Source: Campylobacter hyointestinalis subsp. hyointestinalis (GTDB lineage: Bacteria > Campylobacterota > Campylobacteria > Campylobacterales > Campylobacteraceae). From it: a DNA stretch of 64,000 nt. The notes under the pieces are model-generated. The model was not told where the DNA came from, searched no databases, and was given only the letters and a program-made list of their open reading frames with translations. Below, piece by piece: positions 63,291 to 64,000 of the stretch. Both the position numbers and the translations under genes were made by a program. Each line of letters starts with the position of its first letter. Within the stretch, counting starts at the first letter, position 1. The DNA is taken from assembly GCF_013372145.1 (NCBI RefSeq), contig NZ_CP053827.1:868001-932000 (forward strand), in the 5' to 3' direction.

Positions 63291-64000
63291 TTAAATCAAA
63301 TTCGGATTTACTTTATATTCACTTAGCTTATTACCCTTTGTATCCATAACGTGAACAGCACAAGCTATACAAGGATCATAAGAGTGAATTTTGCGAATGA
63401 TTTCAAGTGGTTGTTTTAGATCTGCTATCTTCATACCGACTAGGCATGCTTCATAACTAGCCATCTCTCCTTTTGAGTCTTTTGGACTTGCATTCCAAGT
63501 AGATGGAACTACTGCTTGCCAGTTTTCTATGACGCCATTTTTGATTCTGCACCAGTGACTAAGCATACCGCGAGGTACGTTTCCTATAAATCTACCTTTG
63601 TATTCTTTATTATTATCTATAACGTATTTTGCACAAGTTGTTTGATCTACTTTTAAATTTTCAATCAAATTTTTAAATGCTACTAAGGCGTTATCTGCTA
63701 CTATCTTAGCCTCAAGCATACGGCAAGCCGTTCTTCCTAGAGTTGAGAACACAGCAGTTATAGGAAGTCCCGTATCTTTTAGGAATTTATCTACTACAGG
63801 AACTACAAGTTTGTTTCCTTTTGCATAGTTTACTACTATATTTGCTAGTGGTCCAACTTGCATAGGTAAGCCATCATATCTAGGAGCTTTTATCCAGCTA
63901 TATTTACCTGTTATATCAAATACTTTACTATTAACCATTTCGCCTTTTGCATTCATAGTTTGAGCATCTTTTAGTCCTGTGTAATTCGGCTCTGTTTGTC
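63291..64000 (-). CDS. hydB: [NiFe] uptake hydrogenase large subunit (C-terminal part)
   Basis: The last 235 codons; the start lies beyond the right edge, and the frame is open through base 64000. It ends with DPCIACAVH, two of the four nickel-binding cysteines and the residue after which HydD cuts, followed by a 15-residue tail. Other landmarks: KAPRYDGLPMQVGPLA and RGMLSHWCRIKNG. First visible gene of the leftward operon. Confidence 0.97.
   Translation of the reverse strand, partial: QTEPNYTGLKDAQTMNAKGEMVNSKVFDITGKYSWIKAPRYDGLPMQVGPLANIVVNYAKGNKLVVPVVDKFLKDTGLPITAVFSTLGRTACRMLEAKIVADNALVAFKNLIENLKVDQTTCAKYVIDNNKEYKGRFIGNVPRGMLSHWCRIKNGVIENWQAVVPSTWNASPKDSKGEMASYEACLVGMKIADLKQPLEIIRKIHSYDPCIACAVHVMDTKGNKLSEYKVNPNLI

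Noticed and set aside
1-64000. CRISPR array, prophage, insertion sequence or rRNA operon
   Set aside because: No regularly spaced repeats, transposase, phage structural genes or rRNA sequence seen on either strand.

Overview
The window is chromosomal DNA from a Campylobacter, most likely the C. fetus / C. hyointestinalis side of the genus. Evidence: very AT-rich, tightly packed genes; gene strings typical of Campylobacter (rpe-dnaQ; murA-moeA; flgA-coaD-tmk-hisS-speA-cysE-aspB; mtaB-mscS-aroB; rpoN-lptB-tsaE-S4 protein; hydBCD with hypF/B/C/D/E/A); a single XerH-type recombinase; a cytoplasmic CZB chemoreceptor; AAAGG-type ribosome sites and TGnTATAAT promoters. The species is inferred, not proven.

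Layout. 0-6.7 kb: yggS (partial), rseP, rpe, dnaQ-like, then a leftward operon of a ZapB-like coiled coil, a ZapA-like protein, three pseudopilins and priA. 6.9-19.3 kb: rightward CZB chemoreceptor, uvrB, a DASS anion transporter, a MATE exporter, ppk, a frameshifted small gene, metE and a MetF-like gene. A 0.7-kb AT-rich gap with no recognisable gene follows. 20.0-22.6 kb: leftward sixA-like, DUF455, rhomboid and NlpC/P60 lipoprotein genes. 22.7-33 kb: rightward murA, moeA, tRNA-Gly(GCC), flgA, coaD, tmk, hisS, speA, cysE, aspB and a glycosyltransferase. 33-48.5 kb: mostly leftward housekeeping genes: mogA, an FtsH-like ATPase that has lost its protease motif, mtaB, mscS, aroB, rpoN, lptB, tsaE, S4 protein, hup, murG, ftsW, xerH, argG, a YdjM-like gene and mltG. 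The large AsmA-like gene on the + strand shares its 5' end with mltG.

51-64 kb is the membrane [NiFe] uptake-hydrogenase locus, transcribed leftward: hydB (partial), hydC, hydD, a HydE-like gene, hypF, nikR, hypB, then hypC, hypD, hypE, hypA. These genes build the enzyme, its cytochrome b anchor, its endopeptidase, and the nickel and Fe(CN)2CO insertion machinery.

The most unusual part is a 3.4-kb islet between hypB and hypC. It carries a methyltransferase gene with a nuclease-like N terminus, a specificity gene with a G9 tract exactly between its two target-recognition halves, and, on the opposite strand, a very short gene. That gene has a perfect TGnTATAAT promoter and a 25-codon hydrophobic cysteine-rich ORF. 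Its ribosome site is sequestered by a 10-bp pairing with the 3' end of the same transcript, the layout of type I toxin mRNAs. A 67-bp exact duplication of the hypC 5' end flanks the islet, and the copy beside hypB continues as a broken, diverged hypC remnant. I read this as a restriction-modification islet with a possible built-in small toxin, inserted into the hydrogenase maturation operon and followed by repair of hypC.
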